DNA from: Scalesia atractyloides
Taxonomy: Eukaryota; Streptophyta; Magnoliopsida; Asterales; Asteraceae
DNA length: 64,000 bases
Direction: 5' to 3'
Assembly (NCBI GenBank): GCA_947069175.1
Contig: CAMTDV010000017.1
Location: 48,431,137 to 48,495,136, forward strand
The stretch's first letter is position 1; each line of letters opens with the position of its first letter. The notes below the pieces were generated by a model. The model had not been told where the DNA came from and ran no database searches. It was given only the letters and a program-made list of their open reading frames with translations. The position numbers were made by a program, and so were the translations under genes. Positions 23,109 to 33,988 of the stretch are shown here, in pieces.

Positions 23109-24796
23109 ATGGAGGATTCACCATCACCCTCGCCCACCAATACCCACATCCCATCTTCACCATCATCCCACTCAGCACCCACCAAACCCCAAAAAGTAAG
23201 TCCCTTTTCACCAACTATTACTTCTCCAAATCTCTCATGATCATACTTGTTCTTCTTGTTTTCTTTTATTTCCCTTCACAAGTTCCTGAAATGTTCAAAG
23301 AAACCACATTAATCCCCAAACTCTGGGACCTTATTTACCTTTTAGTCATGGGCATTGCTGTTAGTTATGGTTTATTTAGCAGAAAGATAGATGGTGTTCA
23401 TCGTTCTGATGATAATATTGGGGAAAATGAAGCATATTTATCTGGGATTTCACAAATTTCGTCTATTTTTGAAGATGGGAATCATGGGATTGGGAGTTTG
23501 TATGGGTTTGATGAGAAATCTTGGGTTGATGGTAAGGGTTTAGGTTCAAGATTTTCTGAAATTGGGGGTGGGAAGAAGGTGTTGAAGCAGTGTTTTTTAG
23601 GGGAATCTTTGGTGGTTATTAATGATGAAAAATATGTTCTTGAGCAATTGGGTAGTAGACAAAAAATAGTTAGACAAAATCTTGGATCCAAAAGTTTGGA
23701 TTCTGCTGTTGGGAAATCAGTTGTTGAAGATTCTGATTCTGATTCTAGAAATTGGTTTAAAGAAAGCAAAAGTGGAAAGTTTAGGGGTATGGTGCCAGTT
23801 AAGTTGGAGGAAAAGTTTAAGGAAAGTGGGAATGATTCTGGTTCTGTTTCTGGTTCCGGGTTTGATTCTGATTCTAGAACGCGATTCAATCGGCGTTCTA
23901 AATCGATGAGATTGGAGAAACACGATGATATGTTTACTGCGGAAGAGAATGAAACTGTGGTACAGCCAGTGAGATTCGGGATGCCATCTAAGACAAAGAG
24001 TTTCTCAGAAAAAGAAGAATCCAAAGCCGAAGAGGCGGTAGAGGTTAATTATAGGTACAGGAAGCCGTATCTGAACGGGGAAAAATCATTCGTGGAGTCT
24101 AAACTTCAAGAATCTGGTACTGATGGTATTTTTGTAGAGGCGGTGGAGCTTAATCATAGGTACAGGAAGCCGTATCTGAACGGTGAAACATCTTTCGTGG
24201 AGGCTAAAGTTCAAGAGCCTAGTGCTGGTGGTTTTACTGAGATTAACCAACAGAAAAAGAAGAGTCGATTTAGCGCGACGGAAGCTGTGAAAGATTATGA
24301 TGGTACATCGGATAGAAGTTCTGAAGAAATTGTGAAAGATTTTGGTAAGATCAAGGCTGATGATGGCGCATTCGATTCAAAAAATAACAAACAGTTTGTC
24401 AGGTCAAAGAGTCAATCATCTAGCATCGGTGCCTCTTCTGAGACCTTAAGGAACATGTTAAGAAAAGAAGAGAAAGCAGACATTTCGAGTTCGATTCCTA
24501 AACCTGCCACGAATGTCAATACTTACAAAAGGGGTAAATCGGTCAGAACAAACAGATCAAAAGAACAAGTTCTTGAATCAAAAGCCAACATGTTTCATAT
24601 TCATACTGATGATGATATAGTGGAAACTAGATCAAAACTGGGAACCGACGAAATGAATGTGAATGCTGATGAATTGAGTGACACCGAACCTCATTCTGGT
24701 GAGGTTGATAGGAAAGCAGAGGAGTTTATAGCCAAGTTCAAAGAGCAAATTCGGCTTCAGAAAGTTGCGTCTGCAAGGAAGTTAAACCTGTTGTAG
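23109..24796 (+). CDS. DUF761-domain membrane-anchored protein
   Basis: This is the best host gene in the window. A continuous frame runs to the TAG at 24794-24796. The C-terminus EVDRKAEEFIAKFKEQIRLQ matches the DUF761 (cotton-fibre-type) motif found at the extreme C-terminus of many plant proteins of unknown function. Near the N-terminus, LIPKLWDLIYLLVMGIAVSY is a predicted membrane segment followed by a basic SRK. The middle is charged, Ser-rich and probably disordered. It contains a duplicated unit with RYRKPYLNGE twice (about 24049 and 24154). Start: the frame is open from 22964, but I prefer the ATG at 23109 (MEDSPSPSPTNTHIP) joined by an 83-bp intron, 23200-23282, ending in TTCACAAG. 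The nearby consensus donor GTAAGT at 23196 would put the exons out of frame, so the 5' structure is uncertain. Function unknown. Confidence 0.8.
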
Positions 24797-26082
24797 CTCA
24801 ATCGCGGTAAACATGTAATCTTCACGTCTAAAATTACTTTACTTTGTTGATGAAAGCAGGATTTTATGCTGCAAATTATGAAGCATGCTGCAAGTTCTAT
24901 ATAAACTGAAGTTTTCTAGGAGCATTTCCATAGTGTCCGATACACTTTGTTTAATGTAAACTCATGAGTTGATCATCGTCCATTCATTGATTTGTGTTAA
25001 GAAATTGGGATTTTGGTAAGAACTAAAAGATGGATTTGCACAATAAGATCCGTAATCCATGACATTGTTGTATGTGGTTTCAATGCGTTTGGTTTGGTGT
25101 TATAACACTAATGTTTACTCAGGTGAATATATCATTTTTCGACATAAGAACATGCTAAAAATGATGGTCCAAGAAAAGAGCGTGGAGGGAGCATGGCGCG
25201 CAAGACTTTTATCATATTATAGACTTTTATCATATGGTAGTTGCTCACGATGTTGGTGGTTGAAGACTGCTGATCAGTAAGTACTATGTACTTCATATGC
25301 GATCGCCACTTTCATGTGGTTGTTGGAAATCACGCAGGGGGGAGGTTGCGAGGTGGTTATTACTTGCCTTGGTAGTGGGCTAGTGCGTTTTTATTAGGTT
25401 AATTGGGTTGTGAGTTTTTTATACAACCTACATACAAGGAAGGCATATGCTTATAATTCCCTAATAATTTAAACGATCTTCAAGGTTTCTAATATTCTTG
25501 GTTGCATGGCTCCCTTTTGTGCACGACCTTGCTAATTAGGCTCGATTGAGTGAGAAGGTGTATTCGGAACATGAATCCTGGCAGACCAACCATCAAGTCT
25601 AATAGCATGCCCGAGGTGTCGATAACCTTTTCAGCAACAATCATTATAGCTACTTGCCTGAATCTATCAATCACTACTCACTTGAATCCTATATTTGATG
25701 ACAACTTGCTATCGTAAAGAAGTTGTTACCACTGAAGAGTCAATTCTGATGAAGAAGTAACTTGTTGGTGAAAGCAAGTTAATACTAAAGAACAAAGACT
25801 TAATTCTGAAGTGTGTTCTTACTGATTGAAACACTTACTACTCAAGACATGTGCAATTTAAATATCAAAAGCAAGTTACTATTACCAAGTAACTTATTGC
25901 TGACATACGCCTACTACTGAAAAAGATCAAGTTGTTGTGGATGAACAACTTGATGCTGATGCTTGAACAAGTTAACGCTAATAAGAAAGTTTGTGCTGTT
26001 AGGAAACACATTGCAATACTAGTGAAATTTAAATCAAAGAAACGAAGAAGTTTATCTTATAACTTGTTCATATTTCTTGTAA
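24797..26082. other. 3' flank of the DUF761 gene and spacer
   Basis: No convincing gene. The first 200 bases are probably the 3' UTR. Short frames at 25059-25280 (+) and 25489-25674 (-) have ordinary amino-acid composition but match no family I recognise. From about 25690 to 25990 the motif AAGTTRYT recurs loosely, perhaps an eroded repeat. The block ends at the TATTTGTAA target duplication of the next element. Confidence 0.35.
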
Positions 26083-26590
26083 TATTTGTAAGGAAAAATT
26101 ACACGTTTTGTCCTTAATCTTAACACAATTTTGCAGACGGTGTCCTTTTCAACGAATTTTGACAGGTTATCCTTTACAACGAATTTTGTTGCATGTTACG
26201 TCCTTTAAGGCTAACCCAGTTAATTTTTTCTGTTAAATCTTATTACACATGGGTAATTTAGTCTTTTTACTTCATTTATTTAAAGGATAAAAGTTGTAAT
26301 TTATTCTTTAAAAAATATGTCAAAATATATTTATATATATCAAACAATACATATATTTCTCTCCCTCAATCCCTCCTCTCTCTCACTTCACCTACCACCA
26401 CCACCGTCTTCACCACCATCCACCACCACCTCCCAACTACAACCACCCCCTTCTTCATCGATTACCAGTACCACCATCAGTCAGATGCCCACTCTCTCTC
26501 TCTCTCTCTCTAAAAACCCACCGCCACCACCCATCCACCACCACCTCCGACTGCAGTCACCATCCACCCACTCTCTCTATCTCTCTAACA

Positions 26591-26764
26591 ATGGCGGACA
26601 GAGACGATATATCATTTGTCGACGATCGAGTTCTGAGTGTTCCAGTGACGTTCGGAACCAGAGGATTGTCGTCTTCTTCTACATCGCTGAGTACGGCGTC
26701 GTTATCGTCTCCGTCTGCCATTGTTAGGTCAATATTGACTGAAATTGATCGATTGATTAATTGA
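26591..26764 (+). pseudogene. Captured first-exon-like ORF of an unidentified gene
   Basis: An ATG in the context ACAATGGCGG, ideal for plant translation, follows a CT/CA-rich leader. The 57-codon frame starts MADRDDISFVDDRVLSVPVT and continues with a Ser-rich stretch up to PSAIV. It then runs into what looks like intron sequence: TTAG/GTCAAT is a possible donor near 26726, and the following TTGATT repeats are non-coding in style. I do not recognise the parent gene. It lies in the same orientation as the ABCC fragment downstream but does not resemble an ABCC N-terminus, so the element may be chimeric. Confidence 0.5.
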
Positions 26765-27056
26765 TAAATTGTTGATTGATTGAACGGTTGTTAGTTTATG
26801 ATTGAATGTGATTGGTTGTATGTGCCGATTTGTGAGAATTTGAGGTTGTCGGCAGGTTAGGAATGTGGACGGGTTCATTCGACGGTGAGACGCCGGATAA
26901 GTGGGGTTGTTGGTGGTCAGATGAGAGTGGTGCGGTAGAGTAGGGTTGTCAGCAGGTGTGGATTGTGGTGGTCGGCAGGTTAGGGTTGATAGAAGAAAGG
27001 GTTGTGGAGGTGGTGGCGGGTGGTCTGATGGGGTTGGTCCGGTGGCGGTGGTGGTT

Positions 27057-27188
27057 TGTTGCTTGGAGAAAGGCTTGGAAATGATGGAACTTGGAGATCA
27101 AACAGAGATCGGAGAGCGTGGGAATAATCTCAGTGGTGGCCAGAAGCAGCGGATTCAACTTACACGGGTTCAAAAATATTCAAGGTGA
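27057..27188 (+). pseudogene. Captured ABCC (MRP-type) transporter nucleotide-binding fragment
   Basis: The frame gives LEKGLEMMELGDQTEIGERG followed by NNLSGGQKQRIQLTR. LSGGQ (27129-27143) is the ABC signature motif, and the GDQTEIGERG lead-in is characteristic of nucleotide-binding domain 1 of plant ABCC/MRP transporters, which move glutathione conjugates and other anions. Walker A lies upstream of this part in real proteins and Walker B downstream; both are absent. The upstream 80-codon frame (from 26946) is Gly/Val-rich and probably not from the transporter. The fragment ends by reading into the inverted-repeat arm. Confidence 0.85.
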
Positions 27189-27545
27189 TCATTGTCGGGG
27201 GCGGTTGTTCAATGATTGCTGGAGGTGAATGTTAAATCTGGTATATATACACATATGTGAGGATTTACAAATTTTCCTTTATAGGTAAAAAGACTAAATT
27301 ACCCACATGTGACTTGCACGTGATGAGATTTAACAAGAAAATCTAACTGGGTTAGGGCTAAAGGACAAGACGTGCAACAAAATTCGTTGTAAAGGACAAA
27401 ACCTGTCAAAATTCGTTGAAAAGGACACCACCTGCAAAATGGTGTTAAAATAAAAGACAAAACATGTAATTTTTCTTATTTGTAAAATAAAATGAGTTAT
27501 TACAACGAATAAGAGCTTATGGGGCAAGACAAAGACAATATGTAG

Positions 27546-28466
27546 CAGCCGACCCTGAGGATTCAAGTGTATCGGCCAAGCCAGAAAAAAAAGGCCCTTA
27601 GCCCCTAACGAATTCTATAAACTGGTTTTTTAAAAGACGATTAACGTTATAGCAATCGATAAACCTCATGGATTCAAACTAAAATTAACTCTACTCCCTA
27701 ACACCAAATTTTAAATAAATATGTAAAGAACTTTAAATCTTCATCTTACTCGAATAAATTTGTGAAATCCACAAAAGTTATACGCATATAGCTTCACAAA
27801 TTACTTTAAATCTTCATACATATATAGCTTCACTTAGTTTTTACGAAAACAAAGAACAAAGAGAAACATAAGGTTTTCTAGAACCATTATTTACAGTGTT
27901 GAAGTAATCGCTAGTCGGGCGGCAGGGTGGGGACTAGCGATTAATCGGAAATAATCGAGGATTAATCGGAATTAATAGAGATTAATTTGATTAATCGACG
28001 ACTAATCGGGGATTATTCGGCACCTAGTCGGGATTTTTACAACCATGATTATTTAGCAACATCCACACTTCTTTTTTATAAATATACACCTAGGTTCCCA
28101 ACAAAGTTAGCATTGGTAAGAACTCACACACAATCACTAGCTTGCTCTCTTAAGTTGCAGTTCAAAAAAAAACTAGCCTGCTTCTCTTGGTCTAGCTTTT
28201 AAGAAAACAAAATTTTAAGAATGAAAAACATGGCTGAGTGCAAAAGAAGTGAAAAGGCTAAAAATCGAAGGATAGCTTACTCAAACTTGTGACCTACTTG
28301 ATAGGAAGTAAGGCCTTAAACCACTGGGCCAAATCATATTTGCTTATGCTTTATATTCTATATATGTATATATAAAAATATATAAAAGAAAATAATCAAA
28401 ATTTAGGCCCCTGGAAGAAACGGGCCTCGGCCAAGGGTGCGGCTCACCACCCTAGAGCCGGGCCTG
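27546..28466 (-). mobile_element. hAT-type non-autonomous element, copy 1
   Basis: Ends CAGCCGACCCTGAGG and CCTAGAGCCGGGCCTG are eroded forms of the CAG-GCCGGC termini of the copy at 31542-32310. The flanks ATATGTAG (27538-27545) and GTATGTAG (28467-28474) are a 7/8-matching 8-bp duplication, as expected for hAT. The body is the reverse complement of the 31.5-kb copy, apart from a 154-bp insertion. It includes a tRNA-like module at about 28262-28345. No transposase. Confidence 0.8.
27894..28047. mobile_element. 154-bp MITE nested in hAT copy 1
   Basis: The interval interrupts sequence that is continuous in the other hAT copy. It is flanked by perfect 8-bp repeats ATTATTTA (27886-27893 and 28048-28055). 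Its ends CAGTGTTGAAG and CAACCATG are approximate inverses. The interior is built from variations of GATTAATCGG. The 8-bp duplication and CA-G start support a small hAT MITE. Confidence 0.75.
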
Positions 28467-28474
28467 GTATGTAG

Positions 28475-30839
28475 GCAGCCAGGCTTAAATAAAGTAAATA
28501 TCAACACACAAATTCAAGCTTTATAGTGGTTAGGGTGGGTCTTGCATCCAATTTTTGATATCCACCATGAGTTTTTTTTTAAATTAAACTAATTAAGGTG
28601 GGTAGTGACTACCTTTACATGCTTCTTACTATTAAGATAGTGATAACTATTCTGTTTTAATAAAGGCAAGGATCATCTTAACAATCTTCTCTCTCAGAAT
28701 GATGGAGATCACAAGTTTATTGCTTCTCTCTCTCATGTGATCAACAATCTAATTTTCACAATGAGAATAAGGGTGCACACTTTATATACAAAACCGCTCA
28801 AGTGTTGAAAATAATAATTCATGAAAAACATTTAATACTTTTTTCTCTCGGCAATCCATCATTTTTTGATGTATGGTTTATTTGATCAGAATCTCACTTA
28901 GAAAAGTCTTAAGGTTTTACTTGTGCAATGGCGAGTTTATAAAAGTTACTTTTATTAGCTTTATAAAAGTATAGTCATTTCCAAGTGATCAAAAACTCAA
29001 CTTAAACACCTGTCATTTTTTTCTTATGTTGACATGTCTTGTATACCAATTAGTGTATAAACGTGTTATTGACTTCAGAACTAGAAAAGTGACTTAACAA
29101 ATTTGCCCAAACCTCCCATTGCCGATCCATATCCTGATGGATCATCGTTCTCGTGTTGCTTCGTTCTTGCACATTTGTTTATCTCTTGTCGTGGTCGAAC
29201 TGTTTATCAACAGACGACCGTGGTTCCTCTATTCTCAGGTTCTTTAACTATGGGTCTTTTGACAACACCATTTGGTTGTGACGCCTTTGTCCAATATTTC
29301 TTAATTGATTTGCTCCGTTTATTATGACATCTTTTTTGGAGATGGGAGAATGTATTACATGAACATACTAATAATTATATCTAGTATAGGTATCACATGT
29401 CATATTATTATTAGTATCGAAATAAAGAATGCATTTCACAATGTGTGACCATGTATCCACCAACAATAACATATTCACTCACTCAAGATCTTTACATTGA
29501 TGAAAAAATTAATGGAGAATCATGTCAAGGACGTGAGGTTGACAACATTAAGAGAGGGGAGGATGGCATAAGGGCAACAACTTGTGGTTCTCTTTGTGTA
29601 ATGGGAATGAAAATAAGACATCTAAACAATAAAGTTGTAGTAGTGGTGATAGTAGTGATTGCGGTAGCAGTAACAACAATATTGGTAGCAGGAGCTACAA
29701 TGGCAAAAGCTACGCCATATCATATTTTTTTTTTGTTATTAGTAGGATTATTTTTTCATTAATTATTATTATTGTTATTTAAATTGAAAATTTGCATAAA
29801 TGAGAATGAAATTTAGTGAGAAGAAAAAATGTGTTATAATAATTGCTTACAATACCAAAGTAACAAATTACAAACAAGTGGCAGGTAAACGGGCAACAAG
29901 CTGCGCCGCAACCCCCATTTTGAATTGCAAAACCAATCCTACTAATGACGAAACGGCCCTTAAAGGTTGAAAGATTACTATTCACAACCCGTTGGACCCT
30001 GTTTAGGAACTTCACAGCCTCTGGGGCTAGTATATTGGTAGCAGGAGCTTACACAATATATATACCACAAAACTAAGCAACCGAAGGTATGTGCTCCGGT
30101 ATATTTGTTTTTGGTTATTGGATTTTAATAATTATAAGTTTCATCTGTTGGCCGATAATAATTCCAACTTTAAAAATTCCTTCCAACGATCAAAACTTGT
30201 AAAAGTTTGGCCCCCATTGATACTTTTCAAACATATAAGAATTTGGCATCTTTCAATAGATTCAAGTGCAACTGGAGACTCCTTAATTGATTTAAGTGCA
30301 GCTATGTTAGAAAGAATCAATGGATGCCAAATTTTTACAAGCTGGGATTGTTAGAGGAAATTTTTAAAGTTAAGATTATTATTGGCCAATTGGTGAAACT
30401 TAGGATTTGAATACAATCCTTGGCAAAGGTTCTAGACTTGTAGGTTTAAGAAGGATTTGGACCCGATTTTGAATACTGCCATGTACCTTAGGCAAAATGT
30501 TATACCCGCCCCCCTCTCCCGCTACCGGCATAATATTTGTCGCAGTACCTGCGTGGTGGTTCCCGCTTCCTGCATCTTCCACATCAGCTTCTTTCCTCGC
30601 ATCATCTCTAAATCCTTCTTATTTTCGCGTGTCGAGCAGGATGGTGGTGTTGTGCTCACCGCAAATTAGCGGGACCGAAAGGTAGGTGAACACTGCGATC
30701 CCAAGGGCCATGTGGACGCACTGGTTGATTAGGTGGTATTTAGGAGTAAAACAAAAAACCCATCCCTAATACGTATTTCTTGTTATATCCAAATAGAAAG
30801 TTTAGTTAATCAATTTTTATGAAATAGATCTAAATGTAT
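28475..30839. other. Long spacer without a recognised gene
   Basis: Several frames of 60-105 codons exist, but none carries a motif I know. The 29445-29762 frame ends in a Val/Ile-rich stretch produced by a GTAGTAGTG-type repeat. The - strand frame 30015-29779 and the - strand text around 30700-30400 have reasonable composition and could be old gene or transposon fragments. The phrase GGTAGCAGGAGCT occurs at about 29684 and 30036, a short direct repeat bracketing 350 bp. Confidence 0.3.
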
Positions 30840-31015
30840 TTAGACCATGCGTAATGGTTAATGGCCCCTAAGAGCTTTGGCCGCGTTTTAGTCCTGTCAA
30901 CCAGACAAAAGACTGACATCCGGTCTGATTGACAGGATCAAAACGCGGCCAAAGCTCGGCGTTTTGGTCCGGTCAACAGACCCGTCAGTCTTTGTCTGGT
31001 TAACCGGACCAAAAC
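30840..31015. repeat. Fold-back sequence: two adjacent hairpins
   Basis: Hairpin 1 has 35-bp arms, 30872-30906 and 30923-30957, with 32 of 35 positions complementary (GAGCTTTGGCCGCGTTTT in both senses) and a 16-base loop. Hairpin 2 has 21/22-bp arms, 30961-30981 and 30994-31015 (GTTTTGGTCCGGT...), with a 12-base loop. The left edge TTAGACCATGCGTAATGG matches the terminus of the Tourist-like MITE at 32693, so this is probably a truncated or rearranged relative. Confidence 0.8.
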
Positions 31016-31541
31016 ATCGCGTTTTAGCCACAGTTCGACACTGCAAGGTGTTTATATAAGAAAAAAACACCTTTTTAGGGTTGCTATCAAGTGTAGTATG
31101 CGCCAAGAAAATGATTTAAGTAGTACCAAAACAAACATAATATAAAATAATTCATATAATAATATATTTAATATTAAATAACATAACTAGGAACTGGCAT
31201 TTTACATCATTCGTTGCGTCACTCATGTTGGATTCGCGTCCCATACCTTTTCGTTAATTATTTTCAACTTTAATTTGTAATATATAATTTCTTGCATCTT
31301 ATTTGGTGACAACGAATTTATGATTAACGAAAATTATTATAGAAATGCATCAAATTAAGTTTTTATATTTTAGTTTATACGTTCTTCTGTGTTATGGTAG
31401 CGCATTTATTTATTTTATAGACTTTGGTTTATTTTTTTATAGTGTTTGTATTAGTCAAAAATCAAACAGAATTGCAGTTGGATTAATATTACGTTTTAAT
31501 TCCAAGATTGACTTAACATTTCACAATTCAAGATTTATTTG

Positions 31542-32310
31542 CAGCGCCGGCACTAGGGGTGGGGGCGAGCCGCACCCCCTAGTTTTTCTCAGGGGTCTAA
31601 ATTTGATTATTTTCTTTTATATATTTTTATATATACATATATGGAATATAAAGCATAAGCAAAATATGGTTTGGCGTAGCGGTTTAACTCCTTACTTCCT
31701 ATCAAGCAGGCCACAAGTTCGAGTCCGCTATCCTCTGATTTTTTTAGCCTTTTCGCTTCTGTTTGCACTCAGCCATGTTTTCCGTTCTTAAAATTTTGTT
31801 TTCTTAAAAGCTAGACCAAGAGAAGCAGGCTAGTTTTTTTTAACTGCAAATTAAGAGAGCAAGCTAGTGATTGTTTGTGAGTTCTTACCATTGCTTTTTT
31901 GGGAACCTGGGTGTATATTTATAAAAAAGACATGTGGATGTTGCTAAATAATGGTTCTAGAAAACCTTATGTTTCTCTTTGTTCTTTGTTTTCGTAACAA
32001 CTAAACCAGGTGTGCGATGAAGTCAAGCTATATATGAATGAAGATTTAAAGTTATTTGTGAAGCTATATACGTGTAACTTTTGTGGATTTCACAAATTTA
32101 TTCGAGTAAGATGAAAATTTAAAGTTCTTTACATATTTATTTAAATTAGGTGTTAGGGAGTAGAGTTAATTTCAGTTTGAATTCATGAGGTCTACCGATT
32201 GCTATAACGTTAATCGTCTTTTAAAAAAAATTAGTTTATGTAATTCGTTAGGGGCTAAGGGCCTTTTTTATGGCTTGGCCGAGACACTCGAATCCTCAGG
32301 GCCGGCCCTG
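31542..32310 (+). mobile_element. hAT-type non-autonomous element, copy 2
   Basis: Begins CAGCGCCGGCACTAGGGG and ends CCTCAGGGCCGGCCCTG, giving terminal inverted repeats CAGSGCCGGCMCT. The flanks TTTATTTG (31534-31541) and TTTATTTC (32311-32318) are an 8-bp duplication with one mismatch, the hAT signature. The body carries a tRNA-like module at about 31667-31735 (GGCGTAGCGGTTTAA then CACAAGTTCGAGTCC). It is in opposite orientation to copy 1, about 3.1 kb away. No transposase. Confidence 0.85.
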
Positions 32311-32318
32311 TTTATTTC

Positions 32319-32689
32319 ATAGGTATTATTTTTGTTTATGTTTGTTAGGCTAAGAGGTACGGGCGGGCATATGATGAGTCATGGATAACCACATAGGATA
32401 GTTGATGATGTGCTACCACCCCTCTTAGGGAATCACCATAGTTGATATGGATTAAATCATGGAAACCAAGTACATCTCTTTCCTTAATTAATTAAATAGA
32501 TTTTTCCTTAACTTTTTGGGTTTGTCTTCATTCCGTTTTAGTTGTAAACATCTTTGAATCATTTTATTTTCATTCATTGTTGTATATATTTTATGTTTTG
32601 CCATGTTAATTCGTAAATTTCTAAGATTTAGCTTTGGTTACAGAATATATAATCGTAGTATAAAAAGTGGGTCTGATGTGTTAATTATT
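32319..32689. other. Spacer, nothing recognised
   Basis: AT-rich sequence between the hAT element and the Tourist-like MITE. No open frame of note, no inverted repeats and no tandem structure seen. Confidence 0.4.
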
Positions 32690-32692
32690 TTA

Positions 32693-33051
32693 GACCATGT
32701 GTTGTGGTACACATGAATAATGTTCCCACTTATTGGTGTTGTGCGCCATGTGACAGTACAGTCAGCAATGGAGCATTATGAGGCGTTTTGCTAAAATGGG
32801 TATAGTGGGGATGTGAACATTATGTTAAAAAGGATGTAATAGAATAAAATAAAATAAAAACCATTAAAAATAATTGGCCAAACAAAAACCATCAGGAAAT
32901 TCATTTGCCAAAAAGAATGAACTATGGCGTTGAAAAAAGAACGTCAAACCAACTTTTTTTTTTTGCAAAACACGGCCAAGGGTCGGTTCCAAGGCGTTTA
33001 GGGGCGTTTTTAAGAGGTAAAACGCCCAAAAACCATCCACTACGCATGGTC
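32693..33051. mobile_element. Tourist-like (Harbinger) MITE
   Basis: Ends GACCATGTGTTGTGGT and ACTACGCATGGTC are inverses with few mismatches, and a 3-bp TTA duplication lies on both sides (32690-32692 and 33052-33054). Length 359 bp. TTA duplication plus short GACCATG ends fits PIF/Harbinger-derived MITEs. Harbinger remnants at 12.8-19.3 kb show the superfamily once existed nearby, but the termini cannot be matched to it. Confidence 0.7.
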
Positions 33052-33054
33052 TTA

Positions 33055-33454
33055 TTATTATTTCAATGATGTAATTTATTTTGCATTAGACTTTTTAGCT
33101 GGTTTTAAAGATACTGTAAGAAGAAATAAGAAAAATATATTGTCAATACTAATTGGTTGAGTAATTTAAATTAAAATTTTAAACATTGGTTATACTTTTT
33201 CTAAATAATTTACTTTTTATAACAACAAACTAAACCACTAGTAAATAATTATATACATGTTTTTGCAAAATTTGAACATTTTATCTCTAAGATAGAGTCA
33301 CATCATATCTTACATTAAGATTTATAACATTTGGATAAAAGAGAGAACTTGAGCTTCGATGAAAGTGTAGTTGTTGTGACTTGTAATTACAATTATAGAA
33401 AATAACATTTCGTGCACAAGTTAACCAGGTGGAGAAGTCGTAATATTCAATTCT
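33055..33454. other. AT-rich spacer, nothing recognised
   Basis: No open frame, repeat or motif worth naming before the SINE target duplication. Confidence 0.4.
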
Positions 33455-33469
33455 AACTTTGTTTTAGAT

Positions 33470-33821
33470 TTGCCAATGACTCTTTGGTGGGGTGTGGAAA
33501 GGATTGGTTGCCATATGAGTGGCACCGGTTCGATCCCCACCTCCATCAAAGGGGAGACATTTTGTGCGTAATGATGGTGAAAACCCACCGAGGAGGGTTT
33601 GATCCTGAGCGTCACTTCGGTTTTCATCCGACTGTTACTCTAGCGAGGTATCTCCCGTAGAGGCAGTACAGTTTCTGGAGGAGCGCTAGCTCACGCCCAT
33701 ACAACATCAACGTGGATCCGGTTCAGACAACATAGTCTTTTGCGGGCCTTGTGGGCTATGCTTGCCTTAATTGGTAGGTGTAACAATGAGTCACTCGTAA
33801 GAAAGTCACCGTTCAAAAAAA
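33470..33821 (+). mobile_element. Intact tRNA-derived SINE with 15-bp target duplications
   Basis: Body of 352 bp from TTGCCAATGACTC to CCGTTC followed by an A-run. A-box-like GTGTGGAAAGGATTGG and B-box GGTTCGATCCCCAC (around 33529) mark a Pol III promoter. Perfect duplications AACTTTGTTTTAGAT flank it at 33455-33469 and 33822-33836, so the insertion is comparatively young. Same family as the diverged copy at 2197-2502. Confidence 0.92.
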
Positions 33822-33958
33822 AACTTTGTTTTAGATAGATTTGGTGCTTTCACAATGTTCACCTTTTGTTTTAGTTTTTTTTAGGTTTATTGTTTTTATT
33901 AAAAAAAGGTCCAACTTGGACGTTCGGCTATTTTAAGGACCAAAAGAATTAATATAAA

Positions 33959-33988
33959 CTAGTTTTTGCCCCTTTTGCGTTGCGGAGT
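33959..33988 (-). mobile_element. Truncated Helitron-like 3' end
   Basis: On the - strand this reads CCGCAACGCAAAAGGGGCAA then AAACTAG, followed by T. That is the same style of GC-rich stem and CTAG terminus as at 16983-17020. The stem is cut off by the start of the gypsy LTR at 33989, so the LTR element inserted into it. Confidence 0.45.

Larger units (their letters stand above)
26092..27476. mobile_element. Pack-MULE 2 with ABCC transporter and unknown exon fragments
   Basis: Inverted ends (GGAAAAATTACACG on the left, CATGTAATTTTTCT on the right) extend for about 200 bp with the same ordered blocks: rapid runs of TCCTTT / AAAGGA, AACGAATTTTG, and CTAACCCAGTT. Perfect 9-bp duplications TATTTGTAA flank it at 26083-26091 and 27477-27485. 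The interior is much GC-richer than the arms and holds two gene-like pieces (26591-26764 and about 27057-27167). No transposase. The (CT)n and CCACCACC tracts at 26360-26590 look like a captured plant 5' leader. Confidence 0.9.

Noticed and set aside
25489..25674. 61-codon - strand ORF as a small gene
   Set aside because: Ordinary composition but no recognisable motif, start context or splice structure.
29445..29762. 105-codon ORF with a hydrophobic Val/Ile stretch that could be a membrane protein
   Set aside because: The hydrophobic part comes from a GTAGTAGTG-type simple repeat, and no supporting motif or gene structure is visible.
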